Shown one piece after another: positions 8,829 through 18,668 of a DNA stretch of 64,000 bases. The stretch's first letter is position 1. Every line of letters starts with the position of its first letter. Below the pieces are notes generated by a model, which worked only from the letters and a program-made list of their open reading frames with translations, did not search any database and was not told the DNA's origin. This DNA comes from Maioricimonas rarisocia (lineage in GTDB: Bacteria > Planctomycetota > Planctomycetia > Planctomycetales > Planctomycetaceae), in contig NZ_CP036275.1 in assembly GCF_007747795.1 (NCBI RefSeq), positions 4,766,001 through 4,830,000 on the forward strand, in the 5' to 3' direction. A program made the position numbers and the translations under genes.

Positions 8829-10274
8829 TCAGTTCGCACTGGAGGTTTCGGCCGACGCTGACCTTGGCGCAAGTTCGTGCATCAGCTCCAGAATTGTCTC
8901 GGTGATTCTCTCCGAGGCGTCGAGCTGAACGCGGTTCGTGCCCATCCAGGTTTCGTAGCCGCCCAGTTCGTGCTGCCGCGGTGTCGGCAGATAGCCGCGG
9001 GAATCGTTGGCCAGCTCGATCGTGAAAGCGTCTCCGAAGGGGCTTTTCTCCTTGATCTCGAGCCCGATCTCGCAGAATACCTCGAACGGGATGGCCGCAA
9101 TCCCCAGGTCGCCGATCCGCACCGCCTGCAGCGGGATATCGATCTCGTCGGGACCTTCGTGCAGGGCCTGCACGCGACGGGCATAGCTCCGTTCGTAGCG
9201 ATGGTGCTTCGGGGCGTCTTCCGGTTTCTTCATGACCTCAGCAAAGTACTCCAGCATCGCCTCGTCCGGCTTGCGGACGCGCAGAGTCAGATCCCGGGAG
9301 GCCGAGCCGAGCGGTACCCAGTTATGGTATTCGACCTGTCCGCAGGCTTCGTGGACCCGGCGGGCGACAAGTTCGGCAACCTGCCTCATCTTCTCGTACT
9401 TCTCCATCCGCTTGCTCGGCTCGCGGAAGTTGATGTTGTTGATGTCTCCGCTGGTGCCGTTGCTGAGCATGCCGACAAACGGCGGAACCGCCTCTTCATC
9501 GACTTCCAGCAGCTCGCCGATCCGTTTCGAGAAGATGCCGAAGTAGTCCGCCGAGATCTCTCCGCGATTCACCCCGCCGACGTAGTGGAGGGAGTAGTTC
9601 GCCAGCAGGGCCAGCGGGCGTCCGTCAGCCGTCTGCACGCTGATGAACGAGATCTCGGGATCGATCGGACCGGCCGGACGCACCAGAGCGGCGTTTCCGC
9701 GGGGAGGATTCATGCGAACCTGGTCCGCTCCGCCAAAAGGATTCTTGAGCAGGTCCGGATTCGTGACGTGCCAGCGGCGGTTGAAGACCTCGGACGGCTC
9801 GTCGACGCCGCCCCACCCGATTCTCGCCGGCTGCATATTGGCGATGGCGCGTCGGAATCCATCGGCGATGCGGCGGGCCAGAAAACCGCTGTATTTCTCG
9901 CTGCCGCTCGACGTCGCCGAGTGCGTATGTGTGGCGGCCATCAGGATGTTTTCGGCGGGAAAATCGGTCTCAGCGTTGATGTATTCGCGGGCCTGATCGA
10001 GCACTTCCCGGCCGATGCCGAGGTTGTCGCAGATCACGAATCCGACCCTGCTGGTCCCGTTGTCCAGCACCAGGCAGCGGGCATGCAGCTCATCGTGGAC
10101 ATTGGTGGCGGGAAACGGCGAAAAACTGCCTCGGATCCGCTCGCCGAGCGGAGGAGTGATGTTGCTTGTCGCGGCCCCGGCACGGAGGACTTTCTCCGCG
10201 TCATCGGCCGCCAGGACAGGAGAAACGGACAGAACGAGCACAAAGGCGATCAGCAGTTGCAGCGGTCGCGACAT
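8829..10274 (-). CDS. Neutral/alkaline ceramidase-like secreted protein (N-terminal domain)
   Basis: 481 residues with a clean signal peptide (MSRPLQLLIAFVLVLSVSPVLA). The mature part starts LRAGAATSNITPPLGERIRGSF and carries ILMAATHTHSATSSGSEKYSG, the zinc-binding HTHS-type motif of the neutral ceramidase family, and a second conserved region LLANYSLHYVGGVNRGEISADYFG with the His/Asp pair. Only the catalytic-type N-terminal domain is present; the C-terminal Ig-like domain of true ceramidases is missing. Planctomycetes hold many such single-domain paralogues, whose substrate is not established; ester or amide hydrolysis outside the cytoplasm is a reasonable inference. Confidence 0.8.
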   Translation of the reverse strand: MSRPLQLLIAFVLVLSVSPVLAADDAEKVLRAGAATSNITPPLGERIRGSFSPFPATNVHDELHARCLVLDNGTSRVGFVICDNLGIGREVLDQAREYINAETDFPAENILMAATHTHSATSSGSEKYSGFLARRIADGFRRAIANMQPARIGWGGVDEPSEVFNRRWHVTNPDLLKNPFGGADQVRMNPPRGNAALVRPAGPIDPEISFISVQTADGRPLALLANYSLHYVGGVNRGEISADYFGIFSKRIGELLEVDEEAVPPFVGMLSNGTSGDINNINFREPSKRMEKYEKMRQVAELVARRVHEACGQVEYHNWVPLGSASRDLTLRVRKPDEAMLEYFAEVMKKPEDAPKHHRYERSYARRVQALHEGPDEIDIPLQAVRIGDLGIAAIPFEVFCEIGLEIKEKSPFGDAFTIELANDSRGYLPTPRQHELGGYETWMGTNRVQLDASERITETILELMHELAPRSASAETSSAN

Positions 10275-10494
10275 CGTCGGCCAGCCCCGGTTCAGGAAAA
10301 TGAATCAGTCAGTTCTGATGGGAGGCTAACGGTTCCACGACCATCGCGGCAAGCGACGGTGGCCTGCAGTTGGCGATGCGGGCCTTCCGGATCTGCAAGT
10401 GGCATGCAGATATAGACCTCGTGCGGATTGATATCTACACTGCAGGGAGTCAAGGAGTGTGCTCCCCCCCCACTGAATGAGAAGAGGTCTCTGC

Positions 10495-10956
10495 ATGGCT
10501 GCAAAGGCACGTCGCGTCAATCCCGACGAGATTCAGGAAATCCGTGAACTGCTCCGGTCATCGGGAATCCGGGCAACGCCGGCGCGCATCGCAGTCCTCC
10601 AGGAACTGCGCGGCGCTCATGCTCCCCTCACGCATGCCGACGTCGCCGAGAAACTGGTCCCGCTCGGCTTTGACAAGGCGACCGTCTTTCGCAACCTCGC
10701 CGACCTGACCGAGGCCGAACTGATTTCCCGGACCGAACTGGGAGATCACGTCTGGCGGTTTGAAGTCATCGATCCGGAACGGCCCGGCGGAGACAAGCAT
10801 CCGCACTTCGTCTGCGTCGAATGCGGCAGCGTCACCTGCCTTGGGGACATGCAGTTCACAACAGGCTCGCGGCGACGGGCCAAGGAAATCGCGCGCATCA
10901 CCGAGATCCTCATCAAGGGACACTGTGCCGATTGCGAGACTGTCGAAGCAGGGTAA
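10495..10956 (+). CDS. Fur family transcriptional regulator
   Basis: Ferric-uptake-regulator family DNA-binding protein, 153 residues. The winged helix covers residues ~14-85 (RELLRSSGIRATPARIAVLQELRG, LTHADVAEKL, DKATVFRNLADLTEAELISRT). The dimer/metal domain has HPHFVCVECGSVTC and a second GHCADCE pair, the four-cysteine structural zinc site. It may sense iron, zinc or peroxide; the sequence does not decide. ATG 10495 has AAGAGG 8 nt upstream (an alternative ATG is 10477). A short dyad AGATAT...ATATCT spans 10408-10436 upstream and could be an operator, but this is weak. Confidence 0.9.
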   Translation: MAAKARRVNPDEIQEIRELLRSSGIRATPARIAVLQELRGAHAPLTHADVAEKLVPLGFDKATVFRNLADLTEAELISRTELGDHVWRFEVIDPERPGGDKHPHFVCVECGSVTCLGDMQFTTGSRRRAKEIARITEILIKGHCADCETVEAG

Positions 10957-11074
10957 TTTCGAGGGCTGTTTCTGCAGACACGGACCGGGGACGTGTCAAA
11001 TGGCGACGCGTGACTACAAACGCATGGCGGGCTTCCGATTTGCCAAGTAGTCTTTTGCGCGTCTGGAAACTGCC

Positions 11075-11914
11075 GTGTCGGACGATGCCCGCCGAATGCG
11101 TTGCATGGAAGTGTGGGGCGGCAATCAGCCCACGAACTCACACTTCGAAATGCCGGGACTTGAGCTCCGCGTGTACAGCCGGCCGCACGCCGGTGCAGAC
11201 CGCGGGGGAGACGTCTACTACGTTTCGTCCTGCGCGTCCGGACGGATCTCGCGAATGCTCGTCGCGGACGTCAGCGGCCACGGGGATTCCGTCGGCGAAC
11301 TGGGCATCGGTCTTCGTGACCTGATGCGACGCAACATCAACGTCATTGATCAGTCGCAGTTCGTGGAAGCCCTGAACGAAGCTTACGCCGCCTGGACCGA
11401 AACGCACTTCGCGACCGCTGTGGTCATGACGTACTTTTCACCCCGGCAGAGCCTGACAATCAGTTCCGCCGGTCATCCCTCTCCGCTCATCTATCGGGCG
11501 GCCACCGGGAAATGGCAGGTGTTCGAAGACTCCGAAAAACGCCGTCCCCGTCGCGGGCTGCCGCTGGGGGTCTCCGAAGATGCGCCGTTTGGCCAGGTCG
11601 CGACGCGACTCGAACAGGGGGATACGCTGCTGTGCTACACCGACTCGCTGTCGGAAGCGCGGGACCGGGAGGGAAACATGCTCGGTCCACACGGCGTCTG
11701 CGAGCGGGCGCAGTCGATCGGCAGTGGTGAGAATGTCGTCGCCGAGTTGATGGACAGTATCGCCGAACTCGACCCCTCCAACCTTCTGGACGATGATGTC
11801 ACGGTGCTCCTGTGCAGGGCGAACGGGTCGGGCGTCCCGGTCATGAACAACGTGTTCGCTCCGTTCCGTCTGCTGGGAGCCATTGCGTCCAGGATAACCG
11901 CCAGCGGGCGCTGA
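11075..11914 (+). CDS. SpoIIE/RsbU-type PP2C serine phosphatase
   Basis: 279 residues made of one SpoIIE-type phosphatase domain, without sensor or receiver domains. Metal-binding motifs are visible: GADRGGDVYYV near residue 40, MLVADVSGHGDSVGELG near 61-77, SSAGHPSPLIYR near 130 and LLDDDVTVLLCR near the end. LPLGVSEDAPF and DTLLCYTDSLSEARD are the usual intervening blocks. Such enzymes dephosphorylate anti-anti-sigma factors or other phosphoserine partners; no STAS or anti-sigma gene lies next to it here. The start is GTG 11075; ATG 11096 and 11105 are alternatives. It converges on the next gene with a 27-nt gap. Confidence 0.85.
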   Translation: MSDDARRMRCMEVWGGNQPTNSHFEMPGLELRVYSRPHAGADRGGDVYYVSSCASGRISRMLVADVSGHGDSVGELGIGLRDLMRRNINVIDQSQFVEALNEAYAAWTETHFATAVVMTYFSPRQSLTISSAGHPSPLIYRAATGKWQVFEDSEKRRPRRGLPLGVSEDAPFGQVATRLEQGDTLLCYTDSLSEARDREGNMLGPHGVCERAQSIGSGENVVAELMDSIAELDPSNLLDDDVTVLLCRANGSGVPVMNNVFAPFRLLGAIASRITASGR

Positions 11915-11941
11915 CGCGGCGGCGACAAAGCCTCGGCACCG

Positions 11942-12925
11942 TCAGCGCTTCGAGCGTGCCTTGCGGACTTTCGCCCCGATCCGGGCCAGCACCTGCCGCG
12001 CACGACCGATCCCTTCGCGACTCGCATTGGAGTGTGTCGTCTGCATCTGCGAAAGGAGCGTCAGAGCCGTCTTGCGGTGCTGCACGAACTCCCTGTGGAT
12101 CGCAGCCAGTCCATCGAACGGAACACGCGGTTCGACGTACTGCTTGTAGACGTTCTCGAATCGATTTCGCTGACCGGCAGCGCTCACGACGCCGATGTCG
12201 TGGTCCCGGATGTACCGCGAGACGTGCGCCATCGAATCCCGCAGCCAGCGTCGCGCGTCCGTCCAGTCCCGCTTGTCCTGATTGTCCGCGTGGAGAGCTT
12301 CGTCGGCGTTCAGGTCACGGTTGAGTGACTGCAGTTGCCCCTGAATCGATCCCAACTGCTTCCGCGCCGATTCCAGTTGCCGCTCGATCTGGATCAGCGC
12401 CAGCCAGTCCGCTTCGAATTCCTCGCACAGCTGGTTGAACTCCGGAGATGCGACACCGCCGGTCGCCGTCGGCATCGCGGGCATCGGGGCGGCTGCACCG
12501 GCCGGGGCGACACCAGCCGGACCGGCCATCGGGTAGGGCGCCTGCGCGAGTGGCGGCATCATCGGAACTGCGGCGGCGGTCCCTGCGGGGCTGGTTCCGA
12601 CGCGAATCAGAATCCGCGGATCACCCCATGCTCCGGAAGGAGGCAATGGCTGATCGAGCAGCGGATTGCTGCCCCCCTGGGCGTCGTAGGTCATCCCCGC
12701 GAACGACCAGTTCTGTGTCGCAGACGCTTCCACACCGAGTGCTGCGATCAGCTGTCGCACCGTGATCGGGCCGCCGGCTGCCTGAAACGCTTCGTCCGGC
12801 ACGTGAATCATCACGTCGTTTGGCGCGCCGCCTGGCTTGTACCAGACCCACACGCTGCAGTGCGGGCGGTCCGGCAGCGCGGCCGGTTCCCACGTTGTCG
12901 AGGGTGTTCGCTGAGTGATATTCAT
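11942..12925 (-). CDS. Unknown protein: possible beta-grasp head, Pro/Ala linker, helical tail
   Basis: 327 residues, not recognised. Residues ~20-110 are beta-rich (HCSVWVWYKPG, NDVMIHVPDEAF, ITVRQLIAALG, NWSFAGMTYD, DPRILIRVG). The order strand-strand-helix-strand-strand with a closing ILIRV strand recalls ubiquitin-like/YukD-like beta-grasp domains; this is inference. Residues ~110-160 form a Pro/Ala/Met linker (PMPAMPTATGG). Residues ~160-327 are helical with a likely coiled coil (EFEADWLALIQIERQLESARKQL) and a strongly basic end. No signal peptide or membrane helix. GGGAG precedes the ATG. It is convergent with the phosphatase, so no operon partner is implied. Confidence 0.6.
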   Translation of the reverse strand: MNITQRTPSTTWEPAALPDRPHCSVWVWYKPGGAPNDVMIHVPDEAFQAAGGPITVRQLIAALGVEASATQNWSFAGMTYDAQGGSNPLLDQPLPPSGAWGDPRILIRVGTSPAGTAAAVPMMPPLAQAPYPMAGPAGVAPAGAAAPMPAMPTATGGVASPEFNQLCEEFEADWLALIQIERQLESARKQLGSIQGQLQSLNRDLNADEALHADNQDKRDWTDARRWLRDSMAHVSRYIRDHDIGVVSAAGQRNRFENVYKQYVEPRVPFDGLAAIHREFVQHRKTALTLLSQMQTTHSNASREGIGRARQVLARIGAKVRKARSKR

Positions 12926-13068
12926 TGCAGCCGCTCCCGCTTCATCTCCTTCGGGTGGACGGATCTGACGTTCGATCAGCGGAAAAGCGTATCAGATCCG
13001 ACGGAGGTGCGACGAAGCCAGGGGAGGCGGCTGCCGCGGGAATTCATACGCCCTTCACAATGCGTACG

Positions 13069-16000
13069 TCATCGGGCGGCGCTGCCGCTGGCAGGATCTT
13101 TCACTTTCGTTTCCGCCGGCAGGGCAACCTGCGAGGGGGACATCAGGTAGGAGAACAGATCGCGGACATCGTCGTCGCCGAGCCGGTCGAGCTGGCCCTC
13201 CGGCATGAGTGAGAGATCCGTCTGCCGCCGTTCTTCGATGGTTTCAAGCGGAAGCACCATCGCTTCCTGCGGCGTCTGCAGCGTGATGGTCCGGTCGGTT
13301 TCGTTGGTCACGACACCGTTGAGGACCCGACCATCCTCGAGCAACACAACCGACATGCGGTAGTTCTTCGAGACCGTTGCACTCGGATCGACGATGTTCT
13401 CGAGCAGGTAATTGAGATTGGTCCGCTGTGCGCCGGTCAGATCGGGAGCCGTGGTCCCTCCGGTCCCGAACAGCCGGTGACATTTCGCACACTGGTCCTG
13501 AAACAGTTTCCGTCCGTGCGATCGGTCGCCGGCAGCCAGCGTCGTGTCGGTCAGCATCTCACGGAGCTGACTGATACGCGACAGCGCCTTCTGCGATCGA
13601 CGGGTGATGTCCGGAAAGAGTTCTTCGATCCGTGCGGTCAGCCCGGCATCTCCGAAGGTCAGCATCTGGCGTACCTGGAACGTCGGGACCGCCTCGGCAG
13701 GAATGCGGCCGCTGGCAACCGCATCCAGCAGCACCGGCGCAAACGCCGGTCGCGAAACGAGCGCTGTGATCGCTTCCTCGCGCGCCGCGTCACGAAAGCG
13801 TCCGTAGTTGCTGACGATCAACTTCGGCGTGTCTGCTCCTCCGACAACGGCAAGGCCGCGGATCGCCTCGGCAGCAACATCCCGGTCCTGCAGAAACTTG
13901 ACCAGCATCGGCTCCAGTTCCGGAGCACGGGCCGTGACGAGCGAACGGATCGCCGCCTGCCGGGCTGCCGGATCGGCGTCCCCCGCGCGGGCCAGTTTCC
14001 GCAGTTCCTGCATCGTTCGACCGTCACCGAAGACGAGAGACAGATCGCGGGACAGCTGTCGAACGTTCTCGTCCTCCGAGGTTCCCAGCCGCTTGGCCAG
14101 CTTCGACCAGCCGCCCGGCATCGGAGCCTTCTGCCATCCGCGCAGTGCTTCCGACATCCCGGTCAGCAACGCCGCCACCCGGGTCGTGTCATCCTCTGGA
14201 GTCGCCGCCAGAACATCGACGACGACCGCAGTCAGTTCGGGAGTGGTTTCGATCTCGTGCGTGAGCCGTCGGGCGATGTACTGAGGCAATGCGGGCAGGG
14301 CGGCAGTCTGCAGAAGTTGCCGGGCACCTTCCGGGGACGCGGTGATTCCGTCCTCGATGCCGTACCAGATCATCAGGGCCTGGCGGGGATCGTCGGCGTC
14401 CTCCTGCCGGCCTGCCAGTGCCAGCGCGATCGGCATTCGCTGCTGCGGCGCGAACCGCGAGAGTGTCGACGCCAGGTAATGGCGGACCAGTCCGCTCGAG
14501 TCTTCCTGTGCCAGATTCGTGAAGCGGGCAGCGAGCGCACCATCGGCCGGAAGATGCCCGTACTCGGCGGCCAGGCGGACTCCCCACGTGCGAACGAATT
14601 CGCTCTTGTGAGTCAGTGCTGACCGGATGTCGGCGGCGCTGAGGGTGTTGGTCACGTGCAGTCCCCACAAGCCGCGAAGCACCAGCACGGAATCGGTGCT
14701 CTTCGTCAACTCGCGAAGTGCCGTTGCCGCGGCTTCCATGTCGCGACCGGCAACGGCCCGCTCCTGCAGGATTCTGCGGGCGGTTCTGGCGGGCCACTCG
14801 CGGGGCTGTCGCTGAAGTTTGACCAGCTCGTTGTCGCTCAAGGCGGCGAGGTCGGTTGCGGTGGCATCGTCCGTTTCAGTCCAGCGGATCAGGAAGATGC
14901 GACCGCTGCTGCGATGGACGCCGTCGTTCTCATGGCACTCCCCGATATCGGACCAGTCGACGACGAACATGCCGGTTTGCGGAGCGTGTTCCATCTCGAT
15001 CACGCGGAAATACGGATCGTCGCTGAACAGGAAGTCTGGCGCATGACGGGCAATGTAGGTGGAACCGTGCCGGTGCAGCGTGTCGCGATTCAACCGCCGG
15101 CCGTGCAGATTGCCCGCCAGCAGCGAGCCGCGGTACTCCTTCGGCCACGAAGCGTCACAGTAGAGCAGTCCGCAGTGAGCATGGCCTCCGCCGGCGGCAT
15201 CGGTCGTTCCGGACATCCCCTCGCGAATGTCGCTCCAGCGTTCCCCTTCGTCCCAGTGGACGTGGTCGGCTGTCTGCGGCAGCAGATCGTACAGATGCGG
15301 GTTGAAGTCGCTGCCGTACATCCGCTCCCAGTGCGCACCGGGGACGACGTGCCAAAGGTGACCGATGACCGTATTGATCAGCCAGCATTCGCCATGTTCA
15401 TCCCAGTCCATTCCCCAGGGATTGGTCGTGCCATGCGAAACGACTTCGAACTGCTTTCGCGTGGGATGGTACCGCCAGACGCCGCAGTTGATGGGTGTTC
15501 GCTCCGAGTCGGCGGCACCGGGGTGACCGACGCGAGATGTGGCCAGAATGCCATGACGGCCGTAGAGCCAGCCATCCGGTCCCCACTTGAGACCGTTCAC
15601 GATGTTGTGCCGGACCGAATCAGCGTCGAAGCCGTCGAGGATGATCTCGGGCGGGCCATCCGGCACGTCGTCGCCGTCGCGGTCGGGGATGAACAGCAGA
15701 TGCGGGGCACAGGTCGCCCAGACGCCGCCAAAGCCGACGGCGATGCTGGTCAGCTTCTGTCCCTGATCCCAAAAGACCGTGTGGCGGTCATGCACACCGT
15801 CGCCGTCGGTATCCTCCAGAATGAGGATGCGGTCTTTCAGTGACAGGTCGAAGTTGGTGGGCCGTTCGGCGTAGGTGAAGTTCTCGGCGACCCACAGACG
15901 ACCGCGGCTGTCGGTGGAGACGGCGATCGGATTGCGGACGTCCGGCTCGGCAGCGAACAGCGTGGCTTCGAAGCCCTCGGGGACGCGAAGCGCGGCGAGG

Positions 16001-16146
16001 GCCTGGGCCGGTGAGAGCGGCTCGATCGTCTCCTCCTGCGTGTCGGGCGGAGCCGGGGAGCCGGCGGCCTGTGTGGTGTCGGAGGGAAGAGCGGGCAGCG
16101 CGAGCAGGAGCAGCGTCAGTGCTGCACGGCGGACACACGGCATCAT
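13069..16146 (-). CDS. PVC-type membrane-bound dehydrogenase with HEAT-like region and cytochrome c
   Basis: A 1025-residue exported redox protein typical of Planctomycetes/Verrucomicrobia. After a signal peptide (MMPCVRRAALTLLLLALPALPS) comes a sorbosone-dehydrogenase-like beta-propeller: FEATLFAAEPDVRNPIAVSTDSRGRLWVAE, ILEDTDGDGVHD, LKWGPDGWLYGRHG, NPWGMDWDEHGECWLIN. A helical HEAT-like array follows (about residues 480-830). The C-terminal domain holds one haem c motif CAKCH in KLFQDQCAKCHRLFGTGG and ends in the PVC-specific tail (ENIVDPSATVSKNYRMSVV...TEN). The start ATG 16146 has GGAG 6 nt upstream. Substrate unknown; oxidation of a sugar or polyol with electrons passed to the haem is the family-based guess. 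Confidence 0.85.
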   Translation of the reverse strand: MMPCVRRAALTLLLLALPALPSDTTQAAGSPAPPDTQEETIEPLSPAQALAALRVPEGFEATLFAAEPDVRNPIAVSTDSRGRLWVAENFTYAERPTNFDLSLKDRILILEDTDGDGVHDRHTVFWDQGQKLTSIAVGFGGVWATCAPHLLFIPDRDGDDVPDGPPEIILDGFDADSVRHNIVNGLKWGPDGWLYGRHGILATSRVGHPGAADSERTPINCGVWRYHPTRKQFEVVSHGTTNPWGMDWDEHGECWLINTVIGHLWHVVPGAHWERMYGSDFNPHLYDLLPQTADHVHWDEGERWSDIREGMSGTTDAAGGGHAHCGLLYCDASWPKEYRGSLLAGNLHGRRLNRDTLHRHGSTYIARHAPDFLFSDDPYFRVIEMEHAPQTGMFVVDWSDIGECHENDGVHRSSGRIFLIRWTETDDATATDLAALSDNELVKLQRQPREWPARTARRILQERAVAGRDMEAAATALRELTKSTDSVLVLRGLWGLHVTNTLSAADIRSALTHKSEFVRTWGVRLAAEYGHLPADGALAARFTNLAQEDSSGLVRHYLASTLSRFAPQQRMPIALALAGRQEDADDPRQALMIWYGIEDGITASPEGARQLLQTAALPALPQYIARRLTHEIETTPELTAVVVDVLAATPEDDTTRVAALLTGMSEALRGWQKAPMPGGWSKLAKRLGTSEDENVRQLSRDLSLVFGDGRTMQELRKLARAGDADPAARQAAIRSLVTARAPELEPMLVKFLQDRDVAAEAIRGLAVVGGADTPKLIVSNYGRFRDAAREEAITALVSRPAFAPVLLDAVASGRIPAEAVPTFQVRQMLTFGDAGLTARIEELFPDITRRSQKALSRISQLREMLTDTTLAAGDRSHGRKLFQDQCAKCHRLFGTGGTTAPDLTGAQRTNLNYLLENIVDPSATVSKNYRMSVVLLEDGRVLNGVVTNETDRTITLQTPQEAMVLPLETIEERRQTDLSLMPEGQLDRLGDDDVRDLFSYLMSPSQVALPAETKVKDPASGSAAR

Positions 16147-16261
16147 GGTGGTCTCCGGAGTACGCGGCGGGATCGTCGAGGATTCGACGAGCATACCAGC
16201 GGACCGGAGACGTGTCAGGCTTGGGGGAGAGACCCGAGGCTCGAGTGGTGAGACGCGAGTG

Positions 16262-16530
16262 ATGCGACGTCGCGTGGGTTAGCGAAGCGTAACCCACCAT
16301 TCCCAGCCGGATCAGGCGTCGAGATCAGACCATGCGTCGCGGCCCACCGGACGCACCCGGTGGGCTCTAACGACGTCGTTTCGCCTTTCGGCCCGTGCTG
16401 GGGGCGTCGCTGCGCGACGACCGCCAGCCACCTGCCGTGATCTCCCGGACAGCTCCGTGGCTTCGCTTGCGTTACGGCCACCCATCATCACTCAGCTGTA
16501 AGGTGGGACAGCGAAGCGTAACCCACCATT
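16262..16530. repeat. Cluster of three palindromic repeat families
   Basis: The 521-nt space between the PVC gene start and the rseP stop holds no gene. It contains two copies of a palindrome around TTAGCGAAGCGTAACCCACC (16275-16299 and 16502-16527), one GCCCACCGG/CCGGTGGGC hairpin (16342-16365) and one copy of a 36-bp dyad element (16397-16432, core CGTCGCTGCGCGACG). The second and third families recur at 31.8-31.9 kb in the same relative combination. These look like intergenic REP/MITE-type units. The remainder (16531-16667) shows nothing recognisable. Confidence 0.7.
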
Positions 16531-16667
16531 ACCAACTATACGGGCACAACATCGGGTGGTGAGTCACGTGCAACAGGTTGTGCGCGCCGTTCTACGCAGT
16601 GGGCGGCCCTCAAAAAGACTTGCCGTGACACACCCTACTGGGTCGCTCCGTCCATGCCACCCGCCAA

Positions 16668-18668
16668 TCAGCTCCGTGAAACGAACAGGTCCAGCCAGAT
16701 CACCAGCAGCATCAGGCCCAGCACAAAGGCCATGCCGGCGTACGTGGCGGCAATCAGAACCTTCTCGCTCGGCTTCCGGCGGGCGATCCCTTCCCAGATG
16801 AGGAAGACCATGTGGCCACCATCCAGCACCGGGATCGGCAGGAAGTTGAGGACCGCCAGGTTGATGCTCAGGAAGCCGAGGAACAGCAGAAACTGCGAGA
16901 GGCCCGACTTGGCCACCTCGAAGGCGACCGTGGCAATCCGGATCGGGCCGTGCAGTTCCTTCACCGACAGATCGCCGAAGATCAGGTTCCGCAGTGTCAG
17001 GTAGATGTCGGTCATCGAATTGACCGCATGCGTCCAGCCCATCGTGACCGCCGAGGCCAGATTGTCTGCCTGCCGGCGTTCTCCTTCGGTGAACAGCCGC
17101 AGCCCGCGCGACGTCGGCAGGTACCAGTCGTCCGCCTTCTGGGGCGTGAGCTCGACCGTGCGGGTTTCCTCGCTGTCGGCACTCTTGAGACTGACGCGGA
17201 CGTCGCGACCGGCGGCCTCGTTCTGCATCAGCCAGAAAGCGTAGGCCCAGTTATTTTCACCGATCTTCACGGTGAAGACGTCATCCTGGAACGCATCCAC
17301 CATTCCGGGATCGGTCCGCACGAAGTCGATCGACTCGATCGTGTCGCGAGCACGGATTCCCGCCTTGGCAGCCGGTGAGCCTTCGTCGACCGAGAAGACC
17401 GTGGGGATCATGTGATACGCCACGCCGATCGACGGGACCGAGATCGGGCTCTCGGGGAACAGCGGCGGTTCGGTCCAGCTGCCGCGATCCTTCGGTTCGA
17501 GCGTCACTTCGACGTCCTGCGGTGCACTTCCTTCAACTTCGCGGATCAGCATCAGATTGACCGGCTGGCCGGCCCGTTCGCCGAAGTAGTCGGGCAGCTG
17601 CATCGGATCGAGATCCTGGCCGACGCGCAGTTCGTCCACGGTTGCGATCCGGTCGCCAGCCTTGATGCCCGCCTCGTCTGCTGGCGAACCACGGCGGACG
17701 GCTTCGATCTTGCCGATGTCCATACGCAGCCCGAGCGTGCGGAACTGTGCCGGCTCGAGCGTGATCGTGTCGGACGTGGTCGACTCGCCCCCTTCGACGC
17801 TTCGGCGAACCTGCACATCGAGGGCTTCGTCCCGCCGGTTCCACAGGATCTCCTGCAGTTCGGCGTAGGATTCAAGTTCGACATCATCGACGCGGGTAAT
17901 CACGTCGCCCGGCTCGAAGCCGGCATCAGCGGCCGGTGTGCCGGGGAAGGCGAACGGAAACTTCTTCGGATCGGGGGTTGGCAGAACCTCGAGGCTCAGG
18001 CCGGGGGAAATGCCGATGCGGCGGCGGGTGCCGGAAGTGTCCGGCTTGACGACCACATCGAACGTCTCGCCGTCGGGATGGACACCTTCGATCGAGATCG
18101 CCCCCTGCGAGAGGGCGGTGCCGCGGAGGATGTCGTTGAAGTCGTCGACCCGACGCCCGTTCATTTCCGTGATGCGATCGCCCGTCTCGATGCCGGCCTG
18201 CCAGGCGGGCATGCCGACCTGGACAGCTCCGACCACCGCGGCGGTCGTATCGACACCGGAGCGAAACGCCAGCACGAAAAACATCGTGCCGGTGATCACG
18301 TTCATGATCACACCGGCCGAGATGATGGCCATCCGCTGGGGGACCGACTTGGCGGTGTAGGCGCGGGGATCTTCGGCCACTTCTTCGCTGCTCATCTGGC
18401 CCGGATCGACATCATCCTGGCCGAGCATCTTCACGTAGCCGCCGAAGGGAATCAGCGACAGGGCGTATTCGGTTTCGCCCCATTTGCGGCTCCAGATGAC
18501 CGGACCGAATCCGATGCTGAACCGCTCCACATTCACGTCGCACCACTTGGCGACGGCGAAGTGGCCGAGTTCGTGAAAGAAGATGACCAGGCCGAGACCG
18601 ATCGCGACGGTGGCGATGTTCAGGATGGTCCCGAGCTGGGGGATCAGACTGAGGAGCAGGATTTCCAA
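16668..18668 (-). CDS. rseP: RseP/site-2 metalloprotease with several PDZ domains
   Basis: Intramembrane zinc metalloprotease (M50) that cleaves single-span regulators such as anti-sigma factors. The catalytic motif HELGH lies at residues 32-36 in the first membrane helix; the third ligand is in the LDGG motif of [15 protein letters not shown] near the C-terminus. Between them are four PDZ-like stretches: [60 protein letters not shown] and [19 protein letters not shown]. At 666 residues it is much longer than the ~450 of E. coli RseP, which has two. A TTG start is chosen because GGAGGAG lies 8 nt upstream; the first 25 nt overlap the end of dxr, so the two are translationally linked. Confidence 0.9.
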   Translation of the reverse strand: MEILLLSLIPQLGTILNIATVAIGLGLVIFFHELGHFAVAKWCDVNVERFSIGFGPVIWSRKWGETEYALSLIPFGGYVKMLGQDDVDPGQMSSEEVAEDPRAYTAKSVPQRMAIISAGVIMNVITGTMFFVLAFRSGVDTTAAVVGAVQVGMPAWQAGIETGDRITEMNGRRVDDFNDILRGTALSQGAISIEGVHPDGETFDVVVKPDTSGTRRRIGISPGLSLEVLPTPDPKKFPFAFPGTPAADAGFEPGDVITRVDDVELESYAELQEILWNRRDEALDVQVRRSVEGGESTTSDTITLEPAQFRTLGLRMDIGKIEAVRRGSPADEAGIKAGDRIATVDELRVGQDLDPMQLPDYFGERAGQPVNLMLIREVEGSAPQDVEVTLEPKDRGSWTEPPLFPESPISVPSIGVAYHMIPTVFSVDEGSPAAKAGIRARDTIESIDFVRTDPGMVDAFQDDVFTVKIGENNWAYAFWLMQNEAAGRDVRVSLKSADSEETRTVELTPQKADDWYLPTSRGLRLFTEGERRQADNLASAVTMGWTHAVNSMTDIYLTLRNLIFGDLSVKELHGPIRIATVAFEVAKSGLSQFLLFLGFLSINLAVLNFLPIPVLDGGHMVFLIWEGIARRKPSEKVLIAATYAGMAFVLGLMLLVIWLDLFVSRS

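Noticed and set aside
8877-10415. 512-codon forward open frame
   Set aside because: Antisense to the ceramidase-like gene, which has a signal peptide and family motifs; the forward product has none.
10408-10436. Fur-box-like operator before the Fur-family gene
   Set aside because: Only a 6-bp dyad (AGATAT/ATATCT) with a 17-nt gap; too weak to call as a site.
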